Assembly: GCA_017461725.1 (NCBI GenBank)
Contig: JAFTXG010000021.1
Coordinates: forward strand, 51,163 to 115,162
Direction: 5' to 3'
From: Lachnospiraceae bacterium
Lineage (GTDB): Bacteria; Bacillota; Clostridia; Lachnospirales; Lachnospiraceae
DNA length: 64,000 nt
Below, in pieces: positions 43,707 to 52,674 of the stretch. The notes below the pieces were generated by a model. It made no database searches. It worked only from the letters and a program-made list of their open reading frames with translations, and was not told the origin of the DNA. The position numbers were made by a program, and so were the translations under genes. Positions within the stretch are counted from its first letter, which is position 1. Every line of letters starts with the position of its first letter.

Positions 43707-45881
43707 ATGGTCAAAGCTGTATTATTCAAAAAACCTTCACCCACACGTTCCGTCTTCCGATGGTTTCTTGTGGGCTTCGTCAGTTTCTCCCTTATTTTTT
43801 GCGTTGCCCTTCTTCCCCTGATCTCCTACTGCCGTGGTGTATTTACCGAGCTGGAGATCAAAAAGAGCACCCAGCAGATGGACTTCGGCATCAACCAGCT
43901 GGAAAATGCGTTTACCACCGTGGCGAACGCCTCCCGCTCCATCTATGACGACAGCCGATTTTATGCTCTCCACTATGCAAATACCGATTATTCGGAAATC
44001 AGTGCGGTGGTCTGTAACCAGATGAAGGATTATCTGGGCAGCCTCATGCGTCCCTGTGATCTGATCGTGGACAGCGCCCTCCAATTATCGGAAAAGGACG
44101 CTGTCACCCCTCTGGTCACTACCTTCGGCGGTTGGGCCGGATATTACCCCTTTTATTTCCGGATCGACGATCTCTCCTATGAGGAGTGGGAAACTATTTT
44201 GAAGGAAAACCGCACCGGCTACCTTCCCATTCACCGGGTGATCACTCCCTACAATAACTATGATGCCCTGATCTATTCCGTTCAATGGTCAAAGGACAAA
44301 TATTTTTACGCATGCCTTGATATCAACGGGATCCGAAAGGTGCTGATCCCAGAGGAATATCTGTCTGATTATCGCGTGACCATTGAAAATGGCGAGGGGA
44401 CCTGTCTCTATACCGACTTGACTGATTCCAATACCAATTATCATTCTGTCTCACAAAAGACCGGATCGGGCGAATTGACCGTCATCGTACATATTCCGAA
44501 CACTATATTGACAGAGCGCATGCAACCACTCTATACATTCCTCGAAATCTACCTGACCGCCTGTGCTCTGGTGCTGATCGTTACCATTTTAGTGGGAACC
44601 CACCTTTCCACCAGACCGCTGGCTAAGATCATCGATTCGCTGGAGAAAAACCGACAACCGTCTGCCATGCCCATTGACGCCCCTTCAAACCGCAGGCAGC
44701 CCATCGGATACGGTTTCCACTATATTCAAAACCAGATTCAATCCTACGAAAGTAATCTGCAGCAATATGAAGCCACCCTTGACACGCAGACAAAGGTTCT
44801 GCAGGCCAGATTTATGGAGAAGGCGCTCCACGGCTCCCTGTCCTCAGCCGCGGACTTTGACGCATTCTTCTCCTATTTTCCCAACTTCCCGGACAGCTAT
44901 CGATTGATACTGATGGGACTTTCCGAAAATCCGACAGAAAATGGCAACCTTTACCCGAATCCGCTGGCGATCATCCAGTATTACCTGCAGCAGACCGTTC
45001 CCCACGCATATCTGCAGCAGCTGACCACCCACACTCTGCTTCTGATCATTGCAGAGGACGAAGCTGATACCTACTCTGACACCATCAACCACCTGATTGA
45101 AAATATTAACCGTGAGGAGCCCTGCTATCACGCCTGGGGAATCGTCAGCAAGACCTATTCACACCCGAAGGACATCCCCTTTGCCTATCTGCAAATGCAG
45201 GACCTTCGCAGTAAAATTTCCACAGAAACACTATCCCGGCTGTGCGCCGTGTCCGATTTTAAGGCAGTCAGAAAAACCGGTTTCCAGATGTCCGACACCA
45301 CCGTGATCTACTCCGCCATCACCAACGGAAACAGTGAGGTGGCGTTAACCCGTCTTCAGAGCTACGCGGAGCCCCTGAGCAGGCGAAACCGCTCCGTGTT
45401 TGAAATGCTTCGCTCCATTCTGCTGTGCATCAAACAGGACTTCGCCGATCTGCTGATCGACGCGGAGATACCCTTTTATCAGCCCCAGGGCGATCTGTAC
45501 ACTTCCCTGGAGGAATGCATCATTAACTTCTGCCTGCTCTTCCAGTCGGAAAAGTCAGAAAATACTGACTCCTTTGCACAACAGGTAAAAGCCTACATTG
45601 ATCTTCATTTCGCTGAAGAAGATCTGTGCAGCACCTCGCTGGAGGAACACTTCCAGTGCTCCTTCGTCAAAATCAGAAAAAGCTTCTCCAAGGAGGTCGG
45701 CACACCGATCACCGCCTATATCGAAGCCAAACGCATGACCCTGGCCAACGAGCTGCTGATCAAGGGCGAGGATTCCGTGGCAGAGGTGGCGAGAAAATGT
45801 GGCTTCATCAACTACAATACCTTTTTGAAGGCGTACCGGAGGACGTATGGGTATGCACCGTCCTCGGTGAAGCAGGAGTGA
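43707..45881 (+). CDS. Membrane-anchored AraC-family regulator with Cache-type sensor
   Basis: A 724-aa protein. First membrane helix at about 20-42, a large extracellular domain (about 45-270) with FGGWAGYYPFYFRIDDLSYEEWETIL and CLDINGIRKVLI, resembling double-Cache sensors, and a second helix at about 280-300 (IYLTACALVLIVTILVG). A cytoplasmic linker with a coiled-coil-like stretch (about 345-370) leads to a C-terminal AraC helix-turn-helix pair (about 620-724: FAEEDLCSTSLEEHFQCSFVKIRK and VAEVARKCGFINYNTFLKAYRR). It probably senses an extracellular sugar and controls the divergent ABC operon. AAAGAG precedes the ATG. Confidence 0.93.
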   Translation: MVKAVLFKKPSPTRSVFRWFLVGFVSFSLIFCVALLPLISYCRGVFTELEIKKSTQQMDFGINQLENAFTTVANASRSIYDDSRFYALHYANTDYSEISAVVCNQMKDYLGSLMRPCDLIVDSALQLSEKDAVTPLVTTFGGWAGYYPFYFRIDDLSYEEWETILKENRTGYLPIHRVITPYNNYDALIYSVQWSKDKYFYACLDINGIRKVLIPEEYLSDYRVTIENGEGTCLYTDLTDSNTNYHSVSQKTGSGELTVIVHIPNTILTERMQPLYTFLEIYLTACALVLIVTILVGTHLSTRPLAKIIDSLEKNRQPSAMPIDAPSNRRQPIGYGFHYIQNQIQSYESNLQQYEATLDTQTKVLQARFMEKALHGSLSSAADFDAFFSYFPNFPDSYRLILMGLSENPTENGNLYPNPLAIIQYYLQQTVPHAYLQQLTTHTLLLIIAEDEADTYSDTINHLIENINREEPCYHAWGIVSKTYSHPKDIPFAYLQMQDLRSKISTETLSRLCAVSDFKAVRKTGFQMSDTTVIYSAITNGNSEVALTRLQSYAEPLSRRNRSVFEMLRSILLCIKQDFADLLIDAEIPFYQPQGDLYTSLEECIINFCLLFQSEKSENTDSFAQQVKAYIDLHFAEEDLCSTSLEEHFQCSFVKIRKSFSKEVGTPITAYIEAKRMTLANELLIKGEDSVAEVARKCGFINYNTFLKAYRRTYGYAPSSVKQE

Positions 45882-45917
45882 ACATTCCTCCGCATAAAAT
45901 GCTTTACGCATAGAAAA

Positions 45918-45951
45918 TCGCTGCACAGATAAGTTTCCCACTGTGCAGCGA
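45918..45951. terminator. Bidirectional terminator
   Basis: Perfect 11-bp stem TCGCTGCACAG/CTGTGCAGCGA with a 12-base loop; T-rich sequence follows on the minus side (TTTTCTATG) and weakly on the plus side. Between convergent genes. Confidence 0.8.
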
Positions 45952-45972
45952 TGTTAATGGTTATATTATGGA

Positions 45973-46782
45973 CTATTTTAAATACGTTTCCCATTCATCC
46001 TTAGGTATTTCCAGAAAGTCAAGAGCTTCCTCCGCAGTCATGCCCATCTTCTCCATCAGCTTATGCATGGAGGAGAGCGTCGTCTCCGCTCTGCCCTCGG
46101 CAAGTGCCTTTTCTCTCTCGATTATCTTTTCTTCCCACTTCTGCATATACTTTACACCCGCCTCCTCACTGGATTTGACCCGGCTGACACATGCATGGAT
46201 CTTCTTCAGTCGTTCACTCTCGCTGTTCTCAGCAATTATCTCATCTGTAGTCTCCACATAGTGGAGAAAATCCCTCAGTTCCTGACTGACCTCATGATCA
46301 TTTTTTCCTTTTGTGTTCAGGAAAATCCTTATGGCCCCGTCCTGCAGTTCAATCGTCTTGTCCTCCTTGCAGCAGGGCACAAACGTATAGCAATACTTTC
46401 CTGCCCCAAATAGATCATAGGGTGTGATCATGATGATGTAGGTGTTATTCAGTTTGTTAAAGCTTATGGTTCCCGGTTCCAGAAGCGACGAATCGATCAA
46501 CCCCTGATAATACCGGCTACGCTTCGCCAGATCGGTACGATGCTCAGCCTGCATCTCCGTATCGTAGACCGTTCCACTCTGATCCAGCGCATATACATCC
46601 ACGCGGATAGAGCGGAGCCAGGGCATCGTCCTGAACTCCTTCTCGGTCTGGCTGGGTGTCATCAGTCGCAGTTCTTCCTGACCGAGGATAATCTGAAGTA
46701 AGGCTTCGTGTGCTTCGGGATGATCCATCGTCTCATCAAATAAAAATTTGTCCAGCAGTGTCAGATCCTTCAGTTGTTTCAT
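45973..46782 (-). CDS. Rpn-family PD-(D/E)XK nuclease (putative transposase-related)
   Basis: A 269-aa protein of the Rpn/YhgA-like family once annotated as transposase_31: FDETMDHPEAHEALLQIILG, then R-V-D-V-Y-A-L-D ... V-Y-D-T-E-M-Q, the nuclease fold core (D about 60 and E-M-Q about 75), then LAKRSRYYQGLID. Rpn proteins are DNA nucleases that stimulate recombination and often lie near repeats. AAAGGAGG supports ATG 46782, 24 codons into the longer frame. A long helical C-terminus (EKIIEREKALAEGRAE) is typical. Confidence 0.9.
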   Translation of the reverse strand: MKQLKDLTLLDKFLFDETMDHPEAHEALLQIILGQEELRLMTPSQTEKEFRTMPWLRSIRVDVYALDQSGTVYDTEMQAEHRTDLAKRSRYYQGLIDSSLLEPGTISFNKLNNTYIIMITPYDLFGAGKYCYTFVPCCKEDKTIELQDGAIRIFLNTKGKNDHEVSQELRDFLHYVETTDEIIAENSESERLKKIHACVSRVKSSEEAGVKYMQKWEEKIIEREKALAEGRAETTLSSMHKLMEKMGMTAEEALDFLEIPKDEWETYLK

Positions 46783-47055
46783 GGTTTCCTCCTTTATTTT
46801 ACAACACAGGATGCAAAATCGCAACCTGCTATTTTGCAATTCAACGTAAAACAATAGCTTTTATCGGTTTTAGAGATGCAAAATAAACCATACTATCGCT
46901 GATCATATTCCATACTGTATTCGATTTTCTGTCATATCGGATAATTCCTCGAATCCAAGGTGCCGAAATGAGACCCCATGATGGGTATGAATATACACGC
47001 GGCAGACCACCGCTTGAAGTAAAAGAAGCATATCATATTGCAAAGAAACTGTCAA

Positions 47056-47077
47056 GGCGGAGGATCGCTCCTCCGCC
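47056..47077. terminator. GC-rich hairpin, probable terminator of a lost gene
   Basis: Perfect 9-bp stem GGCGGAGGA/TCCTCCGCC with TCGC loop. On the minus strand it follows the remnant frame at 47096-47215 and is succeeded by TTGACAGTTTCTTT. The region 46783-47297 holds only this, the remnants and a repeat copy. Confidence 0.65.
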
Positions 47078-47095
47078 TGTATCAGCTATTATTCA

Positions 47096-47215
47096 CTAGT
47101 CCCGATTACGGGCAACGTACCATTCTTCAATTCGTTCTTTCATCTCCAACTCTATTTCATATGCCGCACCGTTAACAATAAAATACCACGGCTTTATCAC
47201 TCCGATATAGTCTTT
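47096..47215 (-). pseudogene. 3' remnant of an unidentified gene
   Basis: A 40-codon open stretch with protein-like composition (PWYFIVNGAAYEIELEMKERIEEWYVA) ends in a TAG just before a terminator-like hairpin, but a stop lies directly upstream of the visible frame and no start with a good site is present (a GTG at 47200 has a weak one). On the plus strand, 46968-47099 also reads protein-like (RPHDGYEYTRGRPPLEVKEAYHIAKKL), so both strands look decayed. I do not recognise either. Confidence 0.4.
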
Positions 47216-47221
47216 TTAGTA

Positions 47222-47280
47222 TACAGATATTACCGATATCTTCAAGTTGAAATAAAGGTATCCTCATGGAAATATAGGAC
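47222..47280 (+). repeat. Diverged copy of the 43320-43375 repeat block
   Basis: The words TTCAA-TTGAA, AGGTATC and GGAAAT occur in the same order and near-equal spacing as in 43331-43365, with about two thirds of positions alike. It marks the 4-kb stretch between as bounded by related non-coding segments. Confidence 0.55.
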
Positions 47281-47297
47281 TTTACTTGTTAATCACA

Positions 47298-47609
47298 TCA
47301 AAAAACATCCTCAATATTACGCCCGCTATACATCACACGAACAATCGAAACCTTCTTTAATTCCTCATCCGTTACATACAATAAAACATAATTGTCTATC
47401 GGAAACACTCGCAATCCTCGACTTTTCCACGGCTCTTTTTCATATTTTCGGTGCCTCATAGGGCATTCCGTCAAACCAAGAATACCTTTCTCCAAACGTC
47501 TCAGTTGACTAATTGCATTCTCGGGAGCAAGCAGAATAAATGCAATGTATTCGTAAATATCTCGCAAATCCATCTCCGCCTGCAAAGAAATCTCTACTTC
47601 ATAATTCAT
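47298..47609 (-). CDS. RelE/ParE-family toxin
   Basis: A 103-aa protein of the type II toxin fold: MNYEVEISLQAEMDLRDIYEYI at the start, CPMRHRKYEKEPWKSRGLRVFPIDNYVLLYV with the typical R-x-F/Y core strand, and VSIVRVMYSGRNI at the end. RelE members cleave mRNA on the ribosome; ParE members poison gyrase. The sequence does not separate the two clearly. It overlaps the antitoxin gene by 4 bases (ATGA). Confidence 0.92.
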   Translation of the reverse strand: MNYEVEISLQAEMDLRDIYEYIAFILLAPENAISQLRRLEKGILGLTECPMRHRKYEKEPWKSRGLRVFPIDNYVLLYVTDEELKKVSIVRVMYSGRNIEDVF

Positions 47610-47914
47610 ACCTTGTAATCCCCATAAATATCCGCAAACACAGTTCCAGCAGGCTTTGTTCGTCCATTCAGGATATCTACATAGCCTTTCTCTATCTCAG
47701 CATTGAGCTCTTCCTCAGACAACACAGACATATCTACGGGTTTAGATGTCGGAAGTTTTACTTCAAACGGTAATCCACGCTGAAGAATTATCTGTTTATA
47801 AAACATATTAATCGCATTAGAAACTGGGATTCCTAAAGCATTTAAGATGCTTTCTGCCTGGTTTTTTACATCCGGTTCAATCCTCGCGTATAAATTTGCT
47901 GTTTTTGATGCCAT
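47606..47914 (-). CDS. RelB/DinJ-family antitoxin
   Basis: A 102-aa ribbon-helix-helix antitoxin: KTANLYARIEPDVKNQAESILNALGIPVSNAINMFYKQII is the classic RelB/DinJ DNA-binding start, and the C-terminal half (EEELNAEIEKGY) wraps the toxin. I use ATG 47914 with GGAG five bases upstream; an upstream GTG would add two residues. It autoregulates the pair in relatives. Confidence 0.93.
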   Translation of the reverse strand: MASKTANLYARIEPDVKNQAESILNALGIPVSNAINMFYKQIILQRGLPFEVKLPTSKPVDMSVLSEEELNAEIEKGYVDILNGRTKPAGTVFADIYGDYKV

Positions 47915-48003
47915 GTGCACTCCTCCAGTTCTTATTTATCTCGTAATCTTATTATATCACTTCGTGCGGACATTAGCAATACATTTGTTTTTTTGAGCAA
48001 AAA

Positions 48004-48037
48004 ACACTGCACAGCAATCCTCCTCACCGTGCAGTGT
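48004..48037 (-). terminator. Intrinsic terminator of the Gfo/Idh gene
   Basis: On the minus strand ACACTGCAC pairs with GTGCAGTGT across 16 bases, followed by TTTTTTG. It ends the operon whose last gene stops at 48054. Confidence 0.85.
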
Positions 48038-48053
48038 CTCGACTAAATTCTTC

Positions 48054-49130
48054 TTACAGTTTTACCACCTTACCCGTCGCAATACTCTCATAACAAGCGT
48101 TCATGGCCTTGATGGTATCACGATGCCATCTCAGATTGATCAGCGGTGTCTTATGATTGCGGATATTGTCCACAAACTCATCGATCAGACCAATCCACTC
48201 ATCGAAGTAGGTGTACTGTACGGTATAACGGTCGTTAGGGCAGCCGTTGTGGTACACGTTGGGACCGAAGCAATCTGCCATCACCGTGCCGTTCTCACCG
48301 TTCAGCGTAATATTTACCTCCATACGCTTGGGGAATACCTCCCAGCCGGGACCGGGAACCTTGATGCGCTCTTCCATCTTTGACCAGGAGGGGTCAAGAG
48401 AGAAAATCGTTCCGTCCTTCATTCGTCCAATCACGGAAAGCATATCTTCCTCCTCGATATCCGAGCGGATATTCGGTGCGACCTCCGCATAGATGGATTC
48501 GAACTCGCTTCCGGTCATGTGACGGATCATATCGAAGATATGAGGATGATCGCAGAGCGCGCCGCCTCTGAATCGAGGATCGCCCTCCTTGATCTGCACA
48601 CGCTTTCCGTAACTCTTTTCCGGAACACCCTGCCAGGGGAATGCCCACACGGGGGAGAGGGTGATGTTGGTGGCATTAAAGGACTTGATCTTACCAATCG
48701 TTCCGTCCTTTACTACCTCCTTCAGTCTGGCAATGACCGGATTGTAGTGCATTTCCAGTTCTACCTGGCAGACCAGATCATTCTTCTCCATGAGCTCGAT
48801 CATCTCATCGTACTCATCCATATCAAAGGTAGGGATCTTCATGGAAAGCACATGGATGCCTCTCTCTGCGCACAGCTTCATCTGGCGGAGATGGTCGCTG
48901 TTCTCGCTGGCCAGCACCACCGCTTCGATCTCCGGATGTGCGTCCAGCATCTCCAACTCGCTGTCGTAACAGGGGATACCGTCCACACTGTTCAAGAAAA
49001 TCTCCTTTACCTCATCGTTTGCCGTTGCCACTGCCACCCAGTCAAGCTTGGGGTTGTCCTTCAGGGTCTGATAATATTTTCTGGTATGGCCATGGGTCAT
49101 ACTCATCATCGCAATTTTCAAAGGCTTCAT
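48054..49130 (-). CDS. Gfo/Idh/MocA-family oxidoreductase
   Basis: A 358-aa dehydrogenase with a Rossmann start (KIAMMSMTHGHTRKY, a variant without the usual GxGxxG) and the middle E-K-N/P-type strand (HVLSMKIPTFDMDEY, where EKP is usual but KIP here). The C-terminal alpha/beta domain with RFRGGALCDHPHIFDMIRHMTG supplies the catalytic H-x-x-D-like residues. The odd nucleotide loop may reduce NAD binding. It should oxidise a sugar or sugar acid. Last gene of a seven-gene glycan cluster, one base after the preceding stop. Confidence 0.87.
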   Translation of the reverse strand: MKPLKIAMMSMTHGHTRKYYQTLKDNPKLDWVAVATANDEVKEIFLNSVDGIPCYDSELEMLDAHPEIEAVVLASENSDHLRQMKLCAERGIHVLSMKIPTFDMDEYDEMIELMEKNDLVCQVELEMHYNPVIARLKEVVKDGTIGKIKSFNATNITLSPVWAFPWQGVPEKSYGKRVQIKEGDPRFRGGALCDHPHIFDMIRHMTGSEFESIYAEVAPNIRSDIEEEDMLSVIGRMKDGTIFSLDPSWSKMEERIKVPGPGWEVFPKRMEVNITLNGENGTVMADCFGPNVYHNGCPNDRYTVQYTYFDEWIGLIDEFVDNIRNHKTPLINLRWHRDTIKAMNACYESIATGKVVKL

Positions 49131-49131
49131 C

Positions 49132-49824
49132 TCACATTACCTCTCTTTCCCCGTTCATTGCAGATCGCTTTGCCATTTCCACCAGCTCACAAAGATTTGC
49201 GTCGATCGCCTCTATCTCCTGGCAATTCTTGTTCTGCGCAATGGCAAATGCAGCTCTCACCACTGCGATCTCCTCGATGGAGAGACCGTACAGTTCGAAA
49301 TCCACATCGGTGTACTTCTGATTCTCAGCTCCGAACACATAGATGGAATCCTGCTTGAGCTGGGCATCCACCACCACGTCGCAGGCGATACCTCTCTGGG
49401 AGATGATCTCATGCTTATCCTTCGCAGGCTCCCCCGCCTTCAGCGTTGCGGAGATTTCGATGGTGCAGACAACACCGTCCTCGGTGGTTGCGATGGCGTT
49501 CAGCACATTGTCGTTTTCCATCACCATGATGGATTTGATCTTCCGCTGCAATATGTACTGGCACAGATCCAGCTCGCGGTAAAGTGCCACGTAAAGATTA
49601 GAACCTTTTTCGATGATCCGGGCAACGCGCATCACGCTGACACCCACCAGTGTTCCATTGTTCACCATATTTTTCAGCTCAATAAATCTTCTCTCACTTC
49701 TGTGTGCCAAAACAGTCAGTTCTTTGCCGTCGATCACAACGGTCTTGGCATCCTTCAATACAGCCTTCGTCTCCACAGAATACTTGTCCAGAAGAAAGTC
49801 CAGCTTTTCCTGCAATTTGTTCAT
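49132..49824 (-). CDS. Conserved-context hypothetical protein (230 aa)
   Basis: I do not recognise the family. It has an alpha N-terminus (NKLQEKLDFLLDKYSVETKAVLK), then strand-rich segments VVIDGKELTVLAHRSERRF, LVGVSVMRVARII and YVALYRELDLCQYILQ, a central DGVVCTIEISATLKAG and a helical end. There is no signal or membrane helix. The EISATL strand resembles the C-terminal substrate strand of Gfo/Idh enzymes, so it could be a degenerate or accessory half-protein for the Gfo/Idh gene that follows one base later. AAGGAGTAACC precedes the ATG. Confidence 0.65.
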   Translation of the reverse strand: MNKLQEKLDFLLDKYSVETKAVLKDAKTVVIDGKELTVLAHRSERRFIELKNMVNNGTLVGVSVMRVARIIEKGSNLYVALYRELDLCQYILQRKIKSIMVMENDNVLNAIATTEDGVVCTIEISATLKAGEPAKDKHEIISQRGIACDVVVDAQLKQDSIYVFGAENQKYTDVDFELYGLSIEEIAVVRAAFAIAQNKNCQEIEAIDANLCELVEMAKRSAMNGEREVM

Positions 49825-49921
49825 TGTCGGTTACTCCTTATCATTTTTTTGCAAAGCAAACCTTTGATATAACGCCCGGCTTTGCTCTGTTATGCTGCAT
49901 CATTTCAACGCCCGCGCTGCT

Positions 49922-50953
49922 TTACTTCTTCAGCACGCGCTTATAGTTTCTTCCGATATTGTCCCACAGCTCCAGCGCATCCTTCGCTGCAACGCTGGTG
50001 CCGTATCCGCCGCGGTAGGTCCAGGTCGCCAGTCGATCTACACCCAGCTCCTCGTACATGTCCACAACCTTGTCAATCTGCGCGAAGTCATCGGGGCGCT
50101 TGTTATATCCCATCAGCCAGCGCTCGGACTGCTTTCCGTACTTCTTCGCCATGGCAACGGTACGCTCGGTGATCTCTCTGAAGAAGCTCTCCGGCAAACT
50201 CCAATTGATGATGGTGGTGGAGAATACATCGAAGTAAGGGCAGGATGCCACCATATCCCAGTTATCATATCCGCGCATCTCAGTCACATAGTAGGAATTG
50301 AGAGTCGCGTGTACACAGCAGGTGATCTCCAGGTTGGGATTGATCTCCTTCAGGGTCTTGGAGGTATCGGACAGGGTGAACAGTGCCTCTCTCCAACGGA
50401 ACTGCTTCACGTCGTCGTTCATGAACTTGGGCATCTCATAGCCATAATAAGCCTCAAACTTCTTCATACACTCGGGACAACGGCAAGCCCAGTCATCGCC
50501 AGCGCCTCCGGTGATGGATGCGTAAGACTTGGGATATGCGTAGTGGGGCTCGTCCCAGAAGAAACCGTCAACCTCGGTCTCCCGGGCCAGTTTCACACAG
50601 AGACCCTTAAAATAATCGCGGAATGCGTTGGTGTTGAAGCAGGCCGCGTTCAATACCTCGCCGGTGTAAGCGGACACCTGACGGTGATGAATATTGTTCT
50701 GCAGGAACAGGCTGACCTGCTCACCGCCGAAATACTTGCCGATACCCCAGGTATCCGCCAGAACGCGCAGACCAAGATCGTGAGCTGCCTTCACAATGTT
50801 GTTGATGTTGGGGAACCAGAAGTCCATGTCAAACTCGGTAATTGCAAGGATAACCGTGTCACAGCCGTGCTCCTTCATCTCCTTAAAATCCTTGATCGCG
50901 TCCTCCACATAGCCGAGGCCGTAGTAGCTTACTGCACAGTGTTTAATTGCCAT
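49922..50953 (-). CDS. Putative TIM-barrel glycoside hydrolase-like protein
   Basis: A 343-aa protein without signal peptide. Barrel strands recur (CDTVILAITEFDMDFWFP, GLRVLADTWGIGKYFGG, TEVDGFFWDEPHY, NLEITCCVHATL, DVFSTTIINW), and the acidic tip FFWDEPHY is in the position of catalytic residues in clan A-like enzymes. A C-x-C-x-x-C-x-x-x-F signature (CRCPECMKKF) follows. No named GH family fits well. It lies in a cluster with GH20, PfkB and SIS genes, so it probably handles the same glycan. AAAGGAGAAAAG precedes the ATG. Confidence 0.65.
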   Translation of the reverse strand: MAIKHCAVSYYGLGYVEDAIKDFKEMKEHGCDTVILAITEFDMDFWFPNINNIVKAAHDLGLRVLADTWGIGKYFGGEQVSLFLQNNIHHRQVSAYTGEVLNAACFNTNAFRDYFKGLCVKLARETEVDGFFWDEPHYAYPKSYASITGGAGDDWACRCPECMKKFEAYYGYEMPKFMNDDVKQFRWREALFTLSDTSKTLKEINPNLEITCCVHATLNSYYVTEMRGYDNWDMVASCPYFDVFSTTIINWSLPESFFREITERTVAMAKKYGKQSERWLMGYNKRPDDFAQIDKVVDMYEELGVDRLATWTYRGGYGTSVAAKDALELWDNIGRNYKRVLKK

Positions 50954-51024
50954 AATCTTTTCTCCTTTTTATTCTTAATGATAGTGATTCTAAACTTTTG
51001 TGATATACTGATCTCAAATTCATC

Positions 51025-51226
51025 GGGCTGTCGCACCACTACGTTGCCATAGCGGAACATCGGGAATAAATGAAAGAAAAACCCTCTCCGGCCGCCGGTG
51101 CTTAGCAAATCCAAGCTGACAAGCGCAGGATGAGCTTAGCATCCGCTGCGAGACGGAGCGGAGCGGGAGCGCGTTTTTCGGATTTATTTCCGACGATCCG
51201 CTCCCACCACCGTCATGCGACAGCCC
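51025..51226. mobile_element. MITE-like element with GGGCTGTCGCA terminal inverted repeats
   Basis: GGGCTGTCGCA at 51025-51035 is exactly inverted as TGCGACAGCCC at 51216-51226, and the inverted similarity extends about 55 bases inward with gaps (GGAACATCGGGAATAAATG on the left, inverse of the block before 51205 on the right). The middle has GGATGAGCTTAGCATCC-type inverted words and no coding potential. No clear target duplication is seen. It lies in the 294-base gap between the TIM-barrel and GH20 genes. Confidence 0.6.
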
Positions 51227-51247
51227 AATAACCTTTCGGCCCTTGTA

Positions 51248-52606
51248 TCACTTCATAAAGTGATCCACGATATCTTTTCTTGTCCAGCCCGAGGACTCAT
51301 AGTCGTTGCCCTCAAAGCTGATGCGGCGCAGCATTGCTGCTGTCTCCTCACGGTTTCTGCCATTGCTCCAGGGGAAGGTTACGGTGCCGCACTTTTTCGC
51401 ACAACCCAGAATGCTCTCCATTTTCTCCTTCAACGTGTGCCAAGTGGTCATCATAATGCCGAACATATCATTGTCCACAATGGTGTCCACATACGCCGAG
51501 TAATTGCCCGGCTCATACCAGGGTGCGCCCATGGCATCGTGGCCGCTATCCTTAAGGCTGAGCAGCGTGGGCACCGGTGCTTCCTTTATCCGGTACTGCC
51601 AGTCCACCATCACCGTGGCAGGATTTAATGCTCCCTGCAGGATCTCCACTTCCTCAGGCACACAGGTCGCCGTGCAGTTAGGATACTTCTTACGCTCGAG
51701 CAGCATATCCATCCAGATCATCGGACGCCTGCCCTCACTAACCACATCGTCGGTCAGCCGTTTCAAAAAGTCGGGAAGAGAGGCCCGCTCTTCTTCGCAG
51801 TGGGTGTAATAGTAGGCCTCGTCACAGCCGATGTGCATATACTCTCCCTCGCCGAAAAGCTCATAGAGTTCCGTGCGCACCTGTTTCATCAGCTCATAAA
51901 CCTTTGATGAGTGGATATTCCATGCCCAGCCATCGGGAGTAAAGAGCGGCTGCAGTCGGGGATTCTGCTCCAGAACCACGTGTTTTCCATGGCACACGCG
52001 GGATGCGGTGGCGTGACCCAGCTGATTGAACATGGGGATCGGCTCCATGCCCAGCTCACGAGCCTCCCGAATCAACTCTCTCGCCTCGTCCTTCGTGAAG
52101 GAATGATTCGGCCATGCCAGTTCTTTCATGCAGTCATACTGAAGTGTTCCCCAGAACTCGATAATGATATGGGTATACTGGCAAAGTCCTGCCAGGCGGA
52201 TGATCTTCTTGATCTCGTACAATGTATTGTCCGGAAACACGCAGATGTGAAGCATTCTATTTTTCATGTTATAGCTGCTCTGCTCCGTGACCGTCTTGAT
52301 CTTACACACTTCGCCGTCAAATTCCATCTTCATCACCAGCGAAGCAAATCCTCTCATCAGTCCGCCGTAATCCTTGCCGACCACAGCTGCACCGTTTTCC
52401 TCTACACAGAGCGCATACTCTTTGTCCGCTTCCAATGTGGGAAGCGCAATCTTTCCTACCACAAAGGTAAACGGCTGTCCTTCTGTGAACTCCAACGCCG
52501 AGCAGCTCAGGCTGAAACTGCCCCAGAGCTTTTTGACCATCTCATTGTTCAATGCGGCATCAGCTCTGGCTGTAACCTTGCTGTCAAGCAAAAAATAGTT
52601 TCTCAT
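51248..52606 (-). CDS. GH20-family beta-N-acetylhexosaminidase
   Basis: A 452-aa glycoside hydrolase. An N-terminal GH20b-like alpha/beta domain (about 1-115) precedes the catalytic barrel with the signature HIGCDEAYY (about 255-263), whose Asp-Glu pair makes the substrate-assisted mechanism with the acetamido group. Fold strands THIIIEFWGTLQYD and PMFNQLGHAT are typical. Intracellular (no signal). It removes terminal GlcNAc/GalNAc from imported sugars. The start may be the ATG at 52606 or GTG at 52609; GGAGGAAATCAA precedes. Relatives use a catalytic Trp/Tyr near the end (here FPWSNG, less usual). Confidence 0.92.
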   Translation of the reverse strand: MRNYFLLDSKVTARADAALNNEMVKKLWGSFSLSCSALEFTEGQPFTFVVGKIALPTLEADKEYALCVEENGAAVVGKDYGGLMRGFASLVMKMEFDGEVCKIKTVTEQSSYNMKNRMLHICVFPDNTLYEIKKIIRLAGLCQYTHIIIEFWGTLQYDCMKELAWPNHSFTKDEARELIREARELGMEPIPMFNQLGHATASRVCHGKHVVLEQNPRLQPLFTPDGWAWNIHSSKVYELMKQVRTELYELFGEGEYMHIGCDEAYYYTHCEEERASLPDFLKRLTDDVVSEGRRPMIWMDMLLERKKYPNCTATCVPEEVEILQGALNPATVMVDWQYRIKEAPVPTLLSLKDSGHDAMGAPWYEPGNYSAYVDTIVDNDMFGIMMTTWHTLKEKMESILGCAKKCGTVTFPWSNGRNREETAAMLRRISFEGNDYESSGWTRKDIVDHFMK

Positions 52607-52674
52607 CACTTGATTTCCTCCTGTTTATCTTCGATTTACCAACCACGTGTACCCCTATACACAGGCAGTAATTT

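Noticed and set aside
46968..47099. 43-codon plus-strand frame as a real small gene
   Set aside because: Runs through a strong hairpin, has no good ribosome site and no recognisable family; noted only as a likely remnant.
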